From: Caldisericum exile_A
GTDB lineage: Bacteria; Caldisericota; Caldisericia; Caldisericales; Caldisericaceae
DNA length: 64,000 nucleotides
Assembly (NCBI RefSeq): GCF_047785965.1
Contig: NZ_JBLOBF010000008.1
Coordinates: 1 to 64,000, forward strand
Reading direction: 5' to 3'
Both the position numbers and the translations under genes were made by a program. A model generated the notes under the pieces. It had not been told where the DNA came from. It saw nothing but the letters and a program-made list of their open reading frames with translations, and ran no database searches. This document shows positions 51,418 to 60,385 of the stretch, piece after piece. Positions within the stretch are counted from its first letter, which is position 1, and every line of letters begins with the position of its first letter.

Positions 51418-52346
51418 AAATACAGGAAAATATTAAAGAACTTATAAAAGGTCGTGTTTATTTTAATGAGCCGATGGCTAAGCATACCTCTTTCAAGATT
51501 GGAGGCCCTGCAGAAATTTTAGCAATTCCTTCTGATGTTGAGGATTTAAAAAAATTGCTTGAGTTTGCAAAAAAAGAAAAATTACCAATTACAGTTATCG
51601 GTAATGGCACAAATATACTCGTTTCTGATGATGGAATCGAAGGGCTTGTTATCAAAATGGCAGAGGGATTCTCAAAAGTTGAATTTGATAATACTCTTTC
51701 TTTTGCTGAAGCAGGGGTGCCTTTGCAGAAACTAATAGAAGAGGCTTCGAGAAGAAATCTTGGTGGCTTTGAATTTGCATTTGGTATCCCAGGTGCTTTA
51801 GGTGGTGCAATAGCAATGAATGCTGGCACAAATTCTCACTATATCAGTACAAGAATTGAATATGCTGATGTGATTGATTATAATGGCAAAATTTACAGGT
51901 TTAGGCACGATGATTTTCATTTTGATTACAGATATTCCATCCTTCAAGAGGAGCCACTTATTCTTCTTAATGCAGTTCTCACATTTGAGCAAAAGCCTTT
52001 TGAGGAAATCCTAAGGGAAAAAGAGAAAAACATAAGAGGGAGATTAGAAAAACAGCCATACAATCTCCCATGTGCAGGGAGTGTTTTTAAAAATCCGCCT
52101 ACAACTTATGCTGGTAGAGTTCTTGAAGAGTCAGGATGCAAGGGTTTAAGATTTGGTGATGCCTTGATTTCTGAAAAACATGCGAATTTTATTGTAAATC
52201 TTGGTAACGCAACAGCGCAAGATGTTGTTAATCTTATAAGAGAAGCACAGTTAAGAGTTTATAAACAAAAGGACCTTATCCTTGAACTTGAAATAAGATT
52301 AGTTGGAAAATTCAAGAACTTAAACTTACTTGAGAGGAAAAAATGA
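51414..52346 (+). CDS. murB: UDP-N-acetylenolpyruvoylglucosamine reductase MurB
   Basis: The 310-residue FAD enzyme has the HTSFKIGGPAEIL start, the FAD-binding GNGTNILVSDDG, EFAFGIPGALGGAIAMNAG, and PCAGSVFKNPP, whose serine acts as proton donor. The late EKHANFIVN segment carries the conserved glutamate/asparagine. It reduces enolpyruvyl-UDP-GlcNAc to UDP-MurNAc with NADPH. It overlaps both neighbours by four bases. Confidence 0.96.
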   Translation: MKIQENIKELIKGRVYFNEPMAKHTSFKIGGPAEILAIPSDVEDLKKLLEFAKKEKLPITVIGNGTNILVSDDGIEGLVIKMAEGFSKVEFDNTLSFAEAGVPLQKLIEEASRRNLGGFEFAFGIPGALGGAIAMNAGTNSHYISTRIEYADVIDYNGKIYRFRHDDFHFDYRYSILQEEPLILLNAVLTFEQKPFEEILREKEKNIRGRLEKQPYNLPCAGSVFKNPPTTYAGRVLEESGCKGLRFGDALISEKHANFIVNLGNATAQDVVNLIREAQLRVYKQKDLILELEIRLVGKFKNLNLLERKK

Positions 52347-53272
52347 GTACAAGAGTTCTTGTTTTATACGGTGGAAAATCTACAGAAAGAGATATATCCA
52401 TTAAAAGTGGTAGGGCAGTTTCAAATGCCTTAAAGAAAAAGGGATATGAGGTTATTGAGTATGACTTTCAGAATCATATTGAAGATGTGGTAAAAGATGC
52501 AAATCCTGACGTTGTTTTTATAGCTCTTCATGGAAAATTTGGCGAAGATGGGACAGTCCAAGGTGCATTAGAACTTATGAATATTCCATATACAGGTTCT
52601 TCAGTTTTTGCAAGCGCTCTTTGCATGAACAAATTATTTTCTAAGTTTATGTTTAGAGAAATTGATATAAAAACACCTTCTTTTGCTTATTTTAGAAGAG
52701 ATAATACCCTTCCTTATTCCTATGTTTCCGAACTTTTAGGAAACGATACTCTCGTTATTAAACCAGTTGATCAGGGTTCTACGATTGGTATAACAATTGC
52801 AAAAAATGAAGATAGCTATAATGAGGGGCTTGCTAAGGCATTTGAGTTAAGCGATTTGGTGATTGTCGAAGATTATATAAAGGGAACCGAAATCACTGTA
52901 GCCATAATTGGCAATTATCCGGATATTCACGTCCTTCCTATTATTGAGATAGTCCCTGCTCACGAGTTCTATGATTTTGAGTCCAAATATACTCCTTCTA
53001 TGTCTAAGCATATAATTCCTGCAAGGATTAGTAGTTATCAAAAGGCACTTGCAGAGGAATACGCGAAGAGAATCTATAAAGAGTTTGGGTTAAGAGATTT
53101 TGCGCGGATTGACATGATTGCTAATTCTTCTGATGTTTATGTCCTTGAAGTCAATACAATCCCGGGTTTTACTGAGACAAGCCTTGTACCTGATGCAGCA
53201 AAAGCAGAAAATATTTCCTTTGAAGATTTGGTTGATTTTATAGTACAAGAGGCACTTCAAAGGAAAAGGTGA
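52343..53272 (+). CDS. ddl: D-alanine--D-alanine ligase
   Basis: The 309-residue ATP-grasp enzyme shows LYGGKSTERDISIKSG at the start, ALHGKFGEDGTVQG, YTGSSVFASALCMNK, KPVDQGSTIGI, and the metal site EVNTIPGFTETSLVP. It makes the D-Ala-D-Ala dipeptide used by MurF. The active-site loop contains a tyrosine-containing segment (FYDFESKYTPSMSKHIIP) of the D-Ala-D-Ala type rather than the lactate type. It overlaps murB and the FtsQ-like gene. Confidence 0.96.
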   Translation: MSTRVLVLYGGKSTERDISIKSGRAVSNALKKKGYEVIEYDFQNHIEDVVKDANPDVVFIALHGKFGEDGTVQGALELMNIPYTGSSVFASALCMNKLFSKFMFREIDIKTPSFAYFRRDNTLPYSYVSELLGNDTLVIKPVDQGSTIGITIAKNEDSYNEGLAKAFELSDLVIVEDYIKGTEITVAIIGNYPDIHVLPIIEIVPAHEFYDFESKYTPSMSKHIIPARISSYQKALAEEYAKRIYKEFGLRDFARIDMIANSSDVYVLEVNTIPGFTETSLVPDAAKAENISFEDLVDFIVQEALQRKR

Positions 53273-53877
53273 AAAGATTAGTTATATCAATAACTGTAAT
53301 AGGTTTAATTGTTTTCTTGTTTCTATATCCTATATTTGTACTCTCAGGAAATATTAATATTTCTTCAAATGTGCCTATAAAAGCTTATGATTTATTAAGA
53401 AAAGTAGGTCCTTTTTATCTCGGTATTTTACCTCTAAGAGAAATGCAAATTACAAGAAAACCATTTAGACTTGAAATTTCTTATTACGAAACGCCTTTAT
53501 TAAACATTCAATTCAAGGATGGAATCTTTGGTTTAACGAAAAGTGGATTTTTGATAAATAACGGCAGTTCAAGTCTGCCTGTTGTTTTTGCAAATTTTTA
53601 TTCTTCATCTTACAATAATGTAATAGGAGACTTAATTTTATATTGTATTAATAATAATTTATTAGATTTAATAAAAAGTTTTGAATTACTTGATAAAGGT
53701 ATTGGGTTTGTAGATAAAAATGGTATTTTAATTATAATAGGTAAAGGGGATTACGAATTTAAAATGAAAGAGTATTTGAAAACATTAGAGGTTTTATCAA
53801 AGGATGTAAAAAATATAAAGTCCATTGATCTAAGATTTAATATGCAAGCAGTGATTATTTGGAGGGAAAATGGATAG
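53269..53877 (+). CDS. ftsQ: Divergent FtsQ/DivIB-like cell division protein
   Basis: The 202-residue protein has an N-terminal membrane helix (about 4-26) and an exported domain, the FtsQ/DivIB topology. A POTRA-like segment starts near residue 30 and a final strand motif SIDLRFNMQAVIIW near residue 190 resembles the C-terminal part of FtsQ. Overall similarity looks weak, so the name rests mainly on topology and the ddl-ftsQ-ftsA position. FtsQ anchors the FtsL/FtsB complex. The start is GTG, overlapping the ddl stop; the end overlaps ftsA by eight bases. Confidence 0.72.
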   Translation: MKRLVISITVIGLIVFLFLYPIFVLSGNINISSNVPIKAYDLLRKVGPFYLGILPLREMQITRKPFRLEISYYETPLLNIQFKDGIFGLTKSGFLINNGSSSLPVVFANFYSSSYNNVIGDLILYCINNNLLDLIKSFELLDKGIGFVDKNGILIIIGKGDYEFKMKEYLKTLEVLSKDVKNIKSIDLRFNMQAVIIWRENG

Positions 53878-55072
53878 AATAGTTTCTGCGCTTGACTTAG
53901 GAAGTCAAACGATAAAGTTTCTTATTGGCGAAATAAGTGATGGGAATGCCTCCATTATTGGCGTTGGGACTGTTCCGTCAAAGAGTGTTAGTAAAGGTGT
54001 AGTTATAGATTTAAACAAAGCCTCTGAAGCTGTGATGCAAGCAAAAAAGATAGCAGAAACTATGGCTGGCAAAAAGGCGCAGAATGTTTATGTATCTGTT
54101 TCTGGAACACATATATTTTCTCTTAACAACAAAGGGAGTATTATTGTGTCCAAAGAGGGAAGAGAGATATCAAAGGATGATATAAAGAGAGTTGAGGAGT
54201 CTGCAAGGGTACTTTTGCTTCAACCAAACCAAAAAGTGATTCATTCCATACCAAGACAATATATAATTGACGGACAAGGCGGAATAAGAAATCCTATTGG
54301 AATGTCAGGAATCAAGCTTGAAGAGGAAGTCCATATTGTTACAGGATCTTCGACTGTTCTATATAATATTGAAAAAGTGATTTCTATGGTTGATCTTAAA
54401 AAAGAGGCTTTTGTCCTCCAATCGCTTGCTTCATCTTTATCTACTCTGAAAGAGCAGGAGAAAGAGTTAGGTGTTGCTCTTGTTGATATTGGAGCAGGCA
54501 CCGGAGACATTGCAATTTTTATTAACGGAAGTATTGCACATACTTCTGTTCTTCCTATAGGAGGAGAGTATATCACAAAAGACATAGCGTATGCTCTGAG
54601 AATTTCCCTTGAGGAGGCAGAGAGAATTAAAAAAGAATTTGGTTTTGCATCAATTAGTAATAATCCTGAAAATAGCACTATCGAAGTCTCAAGAATTGGA
54701 TCTGATGAAAAGTTGACAATTGATTCTTCATATCTATCGGATGTTATAACTGCACGAGTTGATGAGATTCTTCAAACTATAAAACTCGAGTTAATAAAAT
54801 CTGGCTATTGGGGTGCGTTGCATTCTGGTGTTGTTTTTACTGGAGGATGTGCTAAACTCAAAAATTTCATAAAGAGAGCAAGTGATGTTTTAGAAATTCC
54901 GGTAAGATTAGGTGTTCCGAGAGGTGAATATACATTTTCGGATATTTTAAGCGATCCAGAATATGCAACTTCAATCGGATTGATTCTTTATGCTCTTTCT
55001 GAGGGAAGCGAACAAAAAAGGTCAAGAAGTCCATTCTCAGGATTATCTTGGCTTAAGGATATATTTGAATAG
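53870..55072 (+). CDS. ftsA: Cell division protein FtsA
   Basis: The 400-residue actin-like protein has SALDLGSQTIKFLIGE (phosphate 1), an SHS2/1C domain with GTHIFSLNNKG, VDIGAGTGDIAIF (phosphate 2), SYLSDVITARVDEI, FTGGCAKLKN (adenosine), and a C-terminal amphipathic helix (LSWLKDIFE) for membrane binding. It tethers FtsZ filaments to the membrane. It ends nine bases before ftsZ. Confidence 0.96.
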   Translation: MDRIVSALDLGSQTIKFLIGEISDGNASIIGVGTVPSKSVSKGVVIDLNKASEAVMQAKKIAETMAGKKAQNVYVSVSGTHIFSLNNKGSIIVSKEGREISKDDIKRVEESARVLLLQPNQKVIHSIPRQYIIDGQGGIRNPIGMSGIKLEEEVHIVTGSSTVLYNIEKVISMVDLKKEAFVLQSLASSLSTLKEQEKELGVALVDIGAGTGDIAIFINGSIAHTSVLPIGGEYITKDIAYALRISLEEAERIKKEFGFASISNNPENSTIEVSRIGSDEKLTIDSSYLSDVITARVDEILQTIKLELIKSGYWGALHSGVVFTGGCAKLKNFIKRASDVLEIPVRLGVPRGEYTFSDILSDPEYATSIGLILYALSEGSEQKRSRSPFSGLSWLKDIFE

Positions 55073-55081
55073 GAGGTATTT

Positions 55082-56134
55082 ATGTTTGATATGGATCCAT
55101 GGAAGGCAGCACAAGCAAGGATAAAAGTATTGGGAGTTGGGGGTGGCGGGGGTAACGCCATAAACAGAATGATTGATGAAGGTATAGAAGGTGTTGAATT
55201 TATTGCTGTTAATACAGATGTTCAGGTACTGTCTCTTAATAAGGCAGAAAAGAAAGTTCAAATTGGACCAAGGACAACAGGCGGTCTTGGTGCAGGAAGT
55301 TTTCCTGAGGTGGGAAGAAAATCTGCGGAAGAAAGTAAAGACGAATTAAGAAAAGTTATTGAAGGTGCTGATCTTGTTTTTATTACCGCAGGCATGGGCG
55401 GAGGCACAGGAACAGGTGCATCTCCTGTGATTGCTTCTATTGCAAAGGAACTTGGAATTCTTACTGTTGCAGTTGTTACACGTCCTTTTACCTTTGAAGG
55501 TAGACAAAGAATACAACAGGCAGAAGATGGTATAAAGGCACTTCTACAGTATGTTGATACACTTATTATAATCTCTAATGATAAATTACTTAAGATAATT
55601 GATAAGAAAACGCCAATTAACGAAGCTTTTAGAATTGCAGATAATGTGCTTTTCTATGCGGTGAAGGGAATTTCGGAAATTATAACAAAACCAGGCTTAA
55701 TTAATGTTGACTTCGCTGATGTTAGAACAACTTTAACCGGAGCTGGTAATGCATGGTTTGGTATTGGTTCAGGACGCGGAGAAAACCGCGCGGTTGATGC
55801 AGCAAAGCAGGCTATTTCAAGTCCATTGCTTGAGTATTCTATAACTGGAGCAACGAGGGTTTTATTAAATATTACAGGCGGTAAAAATTTAACTCTTTAT
55901 GAAGTAAATGAGGCTTCAACATTTGTAAGAGATACTGTTGGTGAGAATGCAAATCTTATTTTTGGAACAGTTTTACAGGAAGACCTTGAGGACGAAGTGA
56001 GAGTTTCACTTATCGCGGCAGGATTTGACAAAATAAGTGAAGAGAGGCCAAAAGAGAAGGTAGTAAAGTTTGACGAACATTTCGATACTGGAGATTTCGA
56101 GATACCGGCATTTTTAAGGAAAAGAAAACAGTAG
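55082..56134 (+). CDS. ftsZ: Cell division protein FtsZ
   Basis: The 350-residue tubulin homologue has VLGVGGGGGNAINRM, the tubulin signature GGGTGTGASPVIA near residues 103-115, NADV-type T7 loop residues in NVDFADVRTTL, and a C-terminal peptide DFEIPAFLRKRKQ that binds FtsA. The linker before this peptide is very short (about 10-15 residues). It polymerises with GTP to form the division ring. A GGAGG site lies six bases before the ATG. It is the last gene of the dcw cluster. Confidence 0.98.
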   Translation: MFDMDPWKAAQARIKVLGVGGGGGNAINRMIDEGIEGVEFIAVNTDVQVLSLNKAEKKVQIGPRTTGGLGAGSFPEVGRKSAEESKDELRKVIEGADLVFITAGMGGGTGTGASPVIASIAKELGILTVAVVTRPFTFEGRQRIQQAEDGIKALLQYVDTLIIISNDKLLKIIDKKTPINEAFRIADNVLFYAVKGISEIITKPGLINVDFADVRTTLTGAGNAWFGIGSGRGENRAVDAAKQAISSPLLEYSITGATRVLLNITGGKNLTLYEVNEASTFVRDTVGENANLIFGTVLQEDLEDEVRVSLIAAGFDKISEERPKEKVVKFDEHFDTGDFEIPAFLRKRKQ

Positions 56135-56137
56135 TGA

Positions 56138-57001
56138 ATGCAAAAGAAAATTATTGTAACAATCGCTGTTTTAGTAATAATTGTTCTTATTCTTGGCCTC
56201 ATAAACGATCTAAGAGCTTTTGTTAGAAAAAGCCTTGCAGGGCTTTATACTGCAAATTTTGGATATTTTGAAATATATAAAGAAGTTAAAGGAAATCTTT
56301 TGTTCTGTGCTAAAAACATTAGTGCAGATCAGGATGGCAGTATTCAGTTTCTAAAAGACGATTTTGATTTTGTTCATAAGGATGAAGTCGTAGGCATCCT
56401 TTCTACAAAAAATGGCATTGTTGATATTTTGGCACCTGCAAGCGGTTACTTTGTTAAGGGTTTCGTAAATATTGAGTGTGATAATGTTTCACAACTTATA
56501 GAAAATCAAAAAATTTTTAGATTTACATGGATTGAAAGTGATAAAGTTTTAAAAGATAAGCCTTTTGCTTCAATTGTTGTGTCAGACTTAACTGTTGCTC
56601 TCCCTATTAGTATAGCAAAAGATAACTCTTTGACTATTTTTATTAATCAGTTTGTGAAAGGAGAAGCAAAACTTGTTTATAATAACGAAGAGTATTGTTT
56701 TTATGAGGTATCAGAATTTTTACCACAGATACTAACATCAAACGGGTACTTAAAAATACTTGAAAAAACTGTTTACGGTTTAAAAATTCCGAAAAATGCT
56801 TTAATAAAGAAATCGGGAGAATATTTTATATATATTGTTAATGGGAATATAATTAAAGATGTAAAAGTAGCAGTCTTTGATTATGATCCAAAGTTCGTAG
56901 TTGTAAAAGTTGAAAATCCTGATTTTAATGATTTTTCATCCCTTATTGTTGTTCTTACTCCAAGAATATTTAAAATTGGCGATGTTGTGGGAAATTTTTA
57001 G
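56138..57001 (+). CDS. HlyD-like membrane-anchored protein
   Basis: The 287-residue protein has an N-terminal membrane helix (about 4-24) and an exported region with a barrel-sandwich (lipoyl-like) hairpin, DEVVGILSTKNGIVDILAPASGYF near residues 83-106 in two parts, followed by beta-rich segments (about 150-285). This resembles the HlyD/membrane-fusion-protein-like genes sometimes found after division genes in Gram-positive bacteria, whose function is unknown. It starts four bases after ftsZ and is likely cotranscribed. No transporter partner is adjacent. Confidence 0.55.
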   Translation: MQKKIIVTIAVLVIIVLILGLINDLRAFVRKSLAGLYTANFGYFEIYKEVKGNLLFCAKNISADQDGSIQFLKDDFDFVHKDEVVGILSTKNGIVDILAPASGYFVKGFVNIECDNVSQLIENQKIFRFTWIESDKVLKDKPFASIVVSDLTVALPISIAKDNSLTIFINQFVKGEAKLVYNNEEYCFYEVSEFLPQILTSNGYLKILEKTVYGLKIPKNALIKKSGEYFIYIVNGNIIKDVKVAVFDYDPKFVVVKVENPDFNDFSSLIVVLTPRIFKIGDVVGNF

Positions 57002-57029
57002 TGTAACTTTTTGGAATTTTTTTCGTATA
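57002..57029 (+). promoter_or_regulatory. ECF-type promoter upstream of the second sigma gene
   Basis: TGTAAC (57002-57007) and CGTATA (57024-57029) are separated by 16 bases, close to the TGAAAC-N16-CGTATA pattern of Bacillus SigW-type factors. A TTG start with AGGAG follows. Autoregulation of the sigma gene is a reasonable inference. Confidence 0.5.
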
Positions 57030-57041
57030 TAGGAGAAAGAG

Positions 57042-57596
57042 TTGGACGAAAGGAAGGTAATTGAAAGACTTAAAAGTGGCGATGAAGTTGCATTTAGAGA
57101 ATTTTTTGAGTTTTACTATGCAAGAATTTTTAATTACGCCTACAGAAGGATAAAAATGAAAGAAATAGCAGAAGATATTACTTCTGAAACTTTTTATAAA
57201 TTTATTAAATCTCTCCCTTCTTTTGATTTGAAAGAAGGTTACCATATTGATACTTGGCTTTATGCGATAGAAAGAAATTTGGTAAGGGATTGGTTTAGGA
57301 AGAATCTTGGTAGGGAAACATTAGACCTTGAGGAGAAGTTTGATAGAGCATATGAGCCTCTTCTTAAGGACCCTTATGACTCTTTTGCAAGTGAATACAT
57401 TAATAAAACTATTTCGGATGCACTTGAAAGATTACCTGGGCAATACAAAGAAATAATAGTGATGAGGTTTTATGAAAATAAGAGCATCAAAGAAATTGCG
57501 GATATTTTGGGAAAGAGTGAAGATGCAACAAAAGTTTTGCAATTTAGAGCTTTAAAGAAATTAAAAGATATTATCGAGGAGATGCTTGATGAATAG
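57042..57596 (+). CDS. ECF-type RNA polymerase sigma-70 factor
   Basis: The 184-residue protein has region 2 (FFEFYYARIFNYAYRRIK, then AEDITSETFYKFIKSL) with WLYAIERNLVRDWFRK, and region 4 with LPGQYKEIIVMRFYENKSIKEI and AKILGKSE-like DILGKSEDATKVLQFRALKKL. The TTG start is fixed by AGGAG seven bases upstream and the lack of a nearby ATG. It overlaps the next gene by eight bases, and the pair precedes the SLH-domain binding-protein gene. It is a different subfamily from the sigma factor at 4330. Confidence 0.9.
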   Translation: MDERKVIERLKSGDEVAFREFFEFYYARIFNYAYRRIKMKEIAEDITSETFYKFIKSLPSFDLKEGYHIDTWLYAIERNLVRDWFRKNLGRETLDLEEKFDRAYEPLLKDPYDSFASEYINKTISDALERLPGQYKEIIVMRFYENKSIKEIADILGKSEDATKVLQFRALKKLKDIIEEMLDE

Positions 57597-58014
57597 CATT
57601 GAGGACAGATTTGAAAAGATTTTGGATGATTTTTTGAATGAGAAGCCCTTTCTACATGAAAAGCTTTCTCAAGAAGAAGCAGAACTTTTTGAGATTGCGC
57701 TTCTTTTAAAGGACAAAAAAGTAGATCCAACACCTTTTAAAGAGAAAATATTCGAGAATACCTTTACTGTTTTAAAAGAAGAAACATATAGAAATAATAA
57801 TAATGTCCTTCCAGTTTTAGCTAAGTTTTTTGAATTGCTATTTGATGCGTCTCCTTTTAACAACAATGAACATTTAACCTTTGATCAAGTTTATAGGAGT
57901 GGCGATAAGATTTTTTACAAAATTAAGTTTTATTCATATTTGCAATCTCGTCAATTTCTGTATAATTATATATGGAGTTTGCAAGTACCATTAGGATTAG
58001 AAACTCTACATTAA
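57589..58014 (+). CDS. Protein of unknown function, possible sigma-factor partner
   Basis: The 141-residue protein has no recognised domain. It is mostly helical at the N-terminus (IEDRFEKILDDFLNEKP, then LSQEEAELFEIALLLKDKK) with an aromatic C-terminal half; no membrane span is seen. The N-terminal helices resemble the short cytosolic domain of anti-sigma factors, and translation is coupled to the sigma gene by overlap, so a sigma-regulating role is possible. The ATG at 57589 with GAGGAG upstream is preferred over the TTG just before it. Confidence 0.5.
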   Translation: MNSIEDRFEKILDDFLNEKPFLHEKLSQEEAELFEIALLLKDKKVDPTPFKEKIFENTFTVLKEETYRNNNNVLPVLAKFFELLFDASPFNNNEHLTFDQVYRSGDKIFYKIKFYSYLQSRQFLYNYIWSLQVPLGLETLH

Positions 58015-58029
58015 AGGAGGTGAAAGTTG
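58014..58029 (+). promoter_or_regulatory. Strong second ribosome binding site before an upstream TTG
   Basis: AAAGGAGGTGAAAG precedes a TTG at 58027, in frame with the solute-binding protein and 19 codons before its own site and ATG. It could initiate a longer signal peptide or raise translation of the downstream start. Confidence 0.5.
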
Positions 58030-58083
58030 GCAAAAAATTTTCGAAAAGTTTGTTTTAAAAATCTAAAAGAAGGAGGTAAGAGC

Positions 58084-60309
58084 ATGAAGAAAGTATTAGT
58101 TTTGTTAGTTGCAATCACAATGGTTATTACGCTTTTTGCAGTAAGACCATTGGGTGTCAATGCAGCAGGTTTTAAAGACGTAGGCTCAGATTACTGGGCG
58201 AAAGATCAGATTGATTATCTCGTTTCTAAGGGTGTTATCGCGGGTTTCCCCGATGGAACATTCAAACCCGAAGATCCAGTTACAAGAGAGCAGTTTGCAA
58301 AGATGATTTGTATTGCAAAGAAATTATCAGAGTATAAACCTACTACTCCAACCTTTAAGGATGTACCGCAAGATCGTTGGTCCTATGGGTTTATTGAAGC
58401 TGCAGTAAAAGCTGGTTATATCAAGGGGTATGCCGATGGGACATTCAAGCCTGCAAACTCTATCACAAGACAGGAACTTGCAGTCCTTGGTGTAAGAGTC
58501 CTTGGAAAAGGTGCAGAAGCAGAGGCCTTTAAAGGCGAACCTATTGTTTGGGCTAATGACTGGAAAAAGATTGCATCTTGGGCAGCTGGCGCAGTAACTC
58601 TTGCATACAGGCCTGATATCCAGATCCTTACATACCATATGAAAGAAGGAACCGTTGACCCAACAATGGCAGCAACAAGGGCAGAATGTGCTTATGCAAT
58701 CTATAAGATTGTTGTTCCTCCACAAGCTGGTGGGCAGGTAGTTATGGCACAAACACAGGAACCAGATGCGTTGATGTCATTTGCAACATCAATGATGGCA
58801 CAACGTAATATTGCAATGCAGTATGAAGATGGTCTTATTATGGAATTCCCTAATGGAACTCTTGCTCCTCGTATGGCTCTTAATGTTCCTAACTTCAAAG
58901 ATGGCACATGGACAACATTTACAGGTCCGGATGGAAAAACTTGGATGAAGACAACTTACTACCTTAGAAAGGGAGTTAAGTGGTCCGATGGTGTACCTGT
59001 AGACTATGAACAGGATATTAAGTTTGCAGTGTATGATATATATCTTTCAGGAAAGATTGAGCAAATTCCATCAACTGATCCATATGACAAGATTGATAAA
59101 ATTGAATTCCCTAATCCTTATACGATGGTTGTAACTTGGAAGAATACAACTCCATATGCGAATGCGGGTCTTCCAATTTATCCAAAACACTTCTGGAGCC
59201 AAGTTCCACTTGAGCAAATAACCTCCTCTGATTTAGCAAAGAAGCCAATTCATGCAGGTCCTTATAAGATTGAGCAATGGGTTGAAGGTTCTCATATTTC
59301 TCTTGTCCCAAATCCAAATTGGTTTGGTTGGGCAGGTTCAAAGCCTCTTATTCAAAGGTTTGTATATCAGTGGATACCGGATACAAACACAATGCTTATG
59401 AACGTTCTTGCAGGTAAAGTTGATATGACTCTTATTGGTCTTGGTATAAAAGAAGCACAGCAGGCAGAAAAGATTCCTACAATTAAAGTTCAGAGAATTC
59501 CTTCTACATTCTGGGAACATTTGGAAATTAACACAACAGATCCAATTCTTTCAGATGTAAGAGTGCGTAAAGCACTTGCATATGGAATTGATTATAACGA
59601 TTTGAATGACCGTGTTTTCCTTGGACAAAGAAAAGTAATGTACTATCCATACATTGGTCTATTTAATGAATTTTACAGGAATCCAAAGGCCGTTTTACCT
59701 AAATACGATCCTGCAATGGCAAATAAACTTCTTGATGATGCTGGTTGGAAGATGGGTTCCGATGGTTATAGATACAAAGACGGCAAGAAGTTGACACTTG
59801 AACTTTCAACAACAACACGTCAGGATAGAAAAGATGAAGCAGTAGTCTTGCAGGCACAACTTAAGAAAATTGGTATTGATATTCAAACTAAGTTCATGCC
59901 TGCATCTAACTTCTTTGGTACATACACAACACACAGAATGTTCCAGTTAGCAATGTTTGCATGGGGTGGTGATCCACTTGATCCAGGTGGATTCACACTT
60001 TATCACTCATCTCAGATTCCAACAGAAGATAATAAATGGGAAGGACAGAATTACACGGGAATTTCTGATCCAACTCTTGATGATGCAATTTACAAAGCAA
60101 CTCACGAAGTTGACCCGTATGTTCGTCAGAAGAACTACTATATTGCAGAACAGCGTATTGCAGACCTTGTTCCTCAAATTGGTTTGAACCTCTTCACTGA
60201 TATCTACACACCCAAGAAGGGTCTTGCAATGGCAGGATTTGACTATGTAATGTCTTCTTCAGTCGGTTATACTTATAATTCAGAACTTTGGTATTGGGAG
60301 AAGAAATAG
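58084..60309 (+). CDS. SLH-domain family 5 extracellular solute-binding protein (oligopeptide ABC transporter)
   Basis: The 741-residue protein has a signal peptide (about 1-27) and two clear SLH repeats (GFKDVGSDYWAKDQIDYL... near 29-80 and TFKDVPQDRWSYGFIEAA near 89-140). A degenerate third repeat (about 145-215) precedes an SBP_bac_5 domain from about 220 to the end, with PDALMSFATSMMA, the LRKGVKWSDG motif and GGDPLDPGGF. It should bind peptides and anchor to the cell wall or S-layer through the SLH part. The ATG at 58084 has GGAGG upstream. A TTG at 58027 with a strong AAAGGAGGTGA site is in the same frame and would add 19 residues. Permease and ATPase genes follow after a terminator. 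Confidence 0.9.
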   Translation: MKKVLVLLVAITMVITLFAVRPLGVNAAGFKDVGSDYWAKDQIDYLVSKGVIAGFPDGTFKPEDPVTREQFAKMICIAKKLSEYKPTTPTFKDVPQDRWSYGFIEAAVKAGYIKGYADGTFKPANSITRQELAVLGVRVLGKGAEAEAFKGEPIVWANDWKKIASWAAGAVTLAYRPDIQILTYHMKEGTVDPTMAATRAECAYAIYKIVVPPQAGGQVVMAQTQEPDALMSFATSMMAQRNIAMQYEDGLIMEFPNGTLAPRMALNVPNFKDGTWTTFTGPDGKTWMKTTYYLRKGVKWSDGVPVDYEQDIKFAVYDIYLSGKIEQIPSTDPYDKIDKIEFPNPYTMVVTWKNTTPYANAGLPIYPKHFWSQVPLEQITSSDLAKKPIHAGPYKIEQWVEGSHISLVPNPNWFGWAGSKPLIQRFVYQWIPDTNTMLMNVLAGKVDMTLIGLGIKEAQQAEKIPTIKVQRIPSTFWEHLEINTTDPILSDVRVRKALAYGIDYNDLNDRVFLGQRKVMYYPYIGLFNEFYRNPKAVLPKYDPAMANKLLDDAGWKMGSDGYRYKDGKKLTLELSTTTRQDRKDEAVVLQAQLKKIGIDIQTKFMPASNFFGTYTTHRMFQLAMFAWGGDPLDPGGFTLYHSSQIPTEDNKWEGQNYTGISDPTLDDAIYKATHEVDPYVRQKNYYIAEQRIADLVPQIGLNLFTDIYTPKKGLAMAGFDYVMSSSVGYTYNSELWYWEKK

Positions 60310-60331
60310 TTAATATTTGATTTACCTTTGC

Positions 60332-60361
60332 GGGGGCCTCCGCAAAGAGGCCCCCTATTTT
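60332..60361 (+). terminator. Hairpin terminator or attenuator between binding-protein and permease genes
   Basis: A perfect nine-base-pair stem (GGGGGCCTC with GAGGCCCCC) closes a six-base loop and is followed by TATTTTTAAG. In a transporter operon it would lower permease transcript relative to the binding protein. Confidence 0.85.
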
Positions 60362-60385
60362 TAAGAGAAGGAGGCTTAGGAAAAA

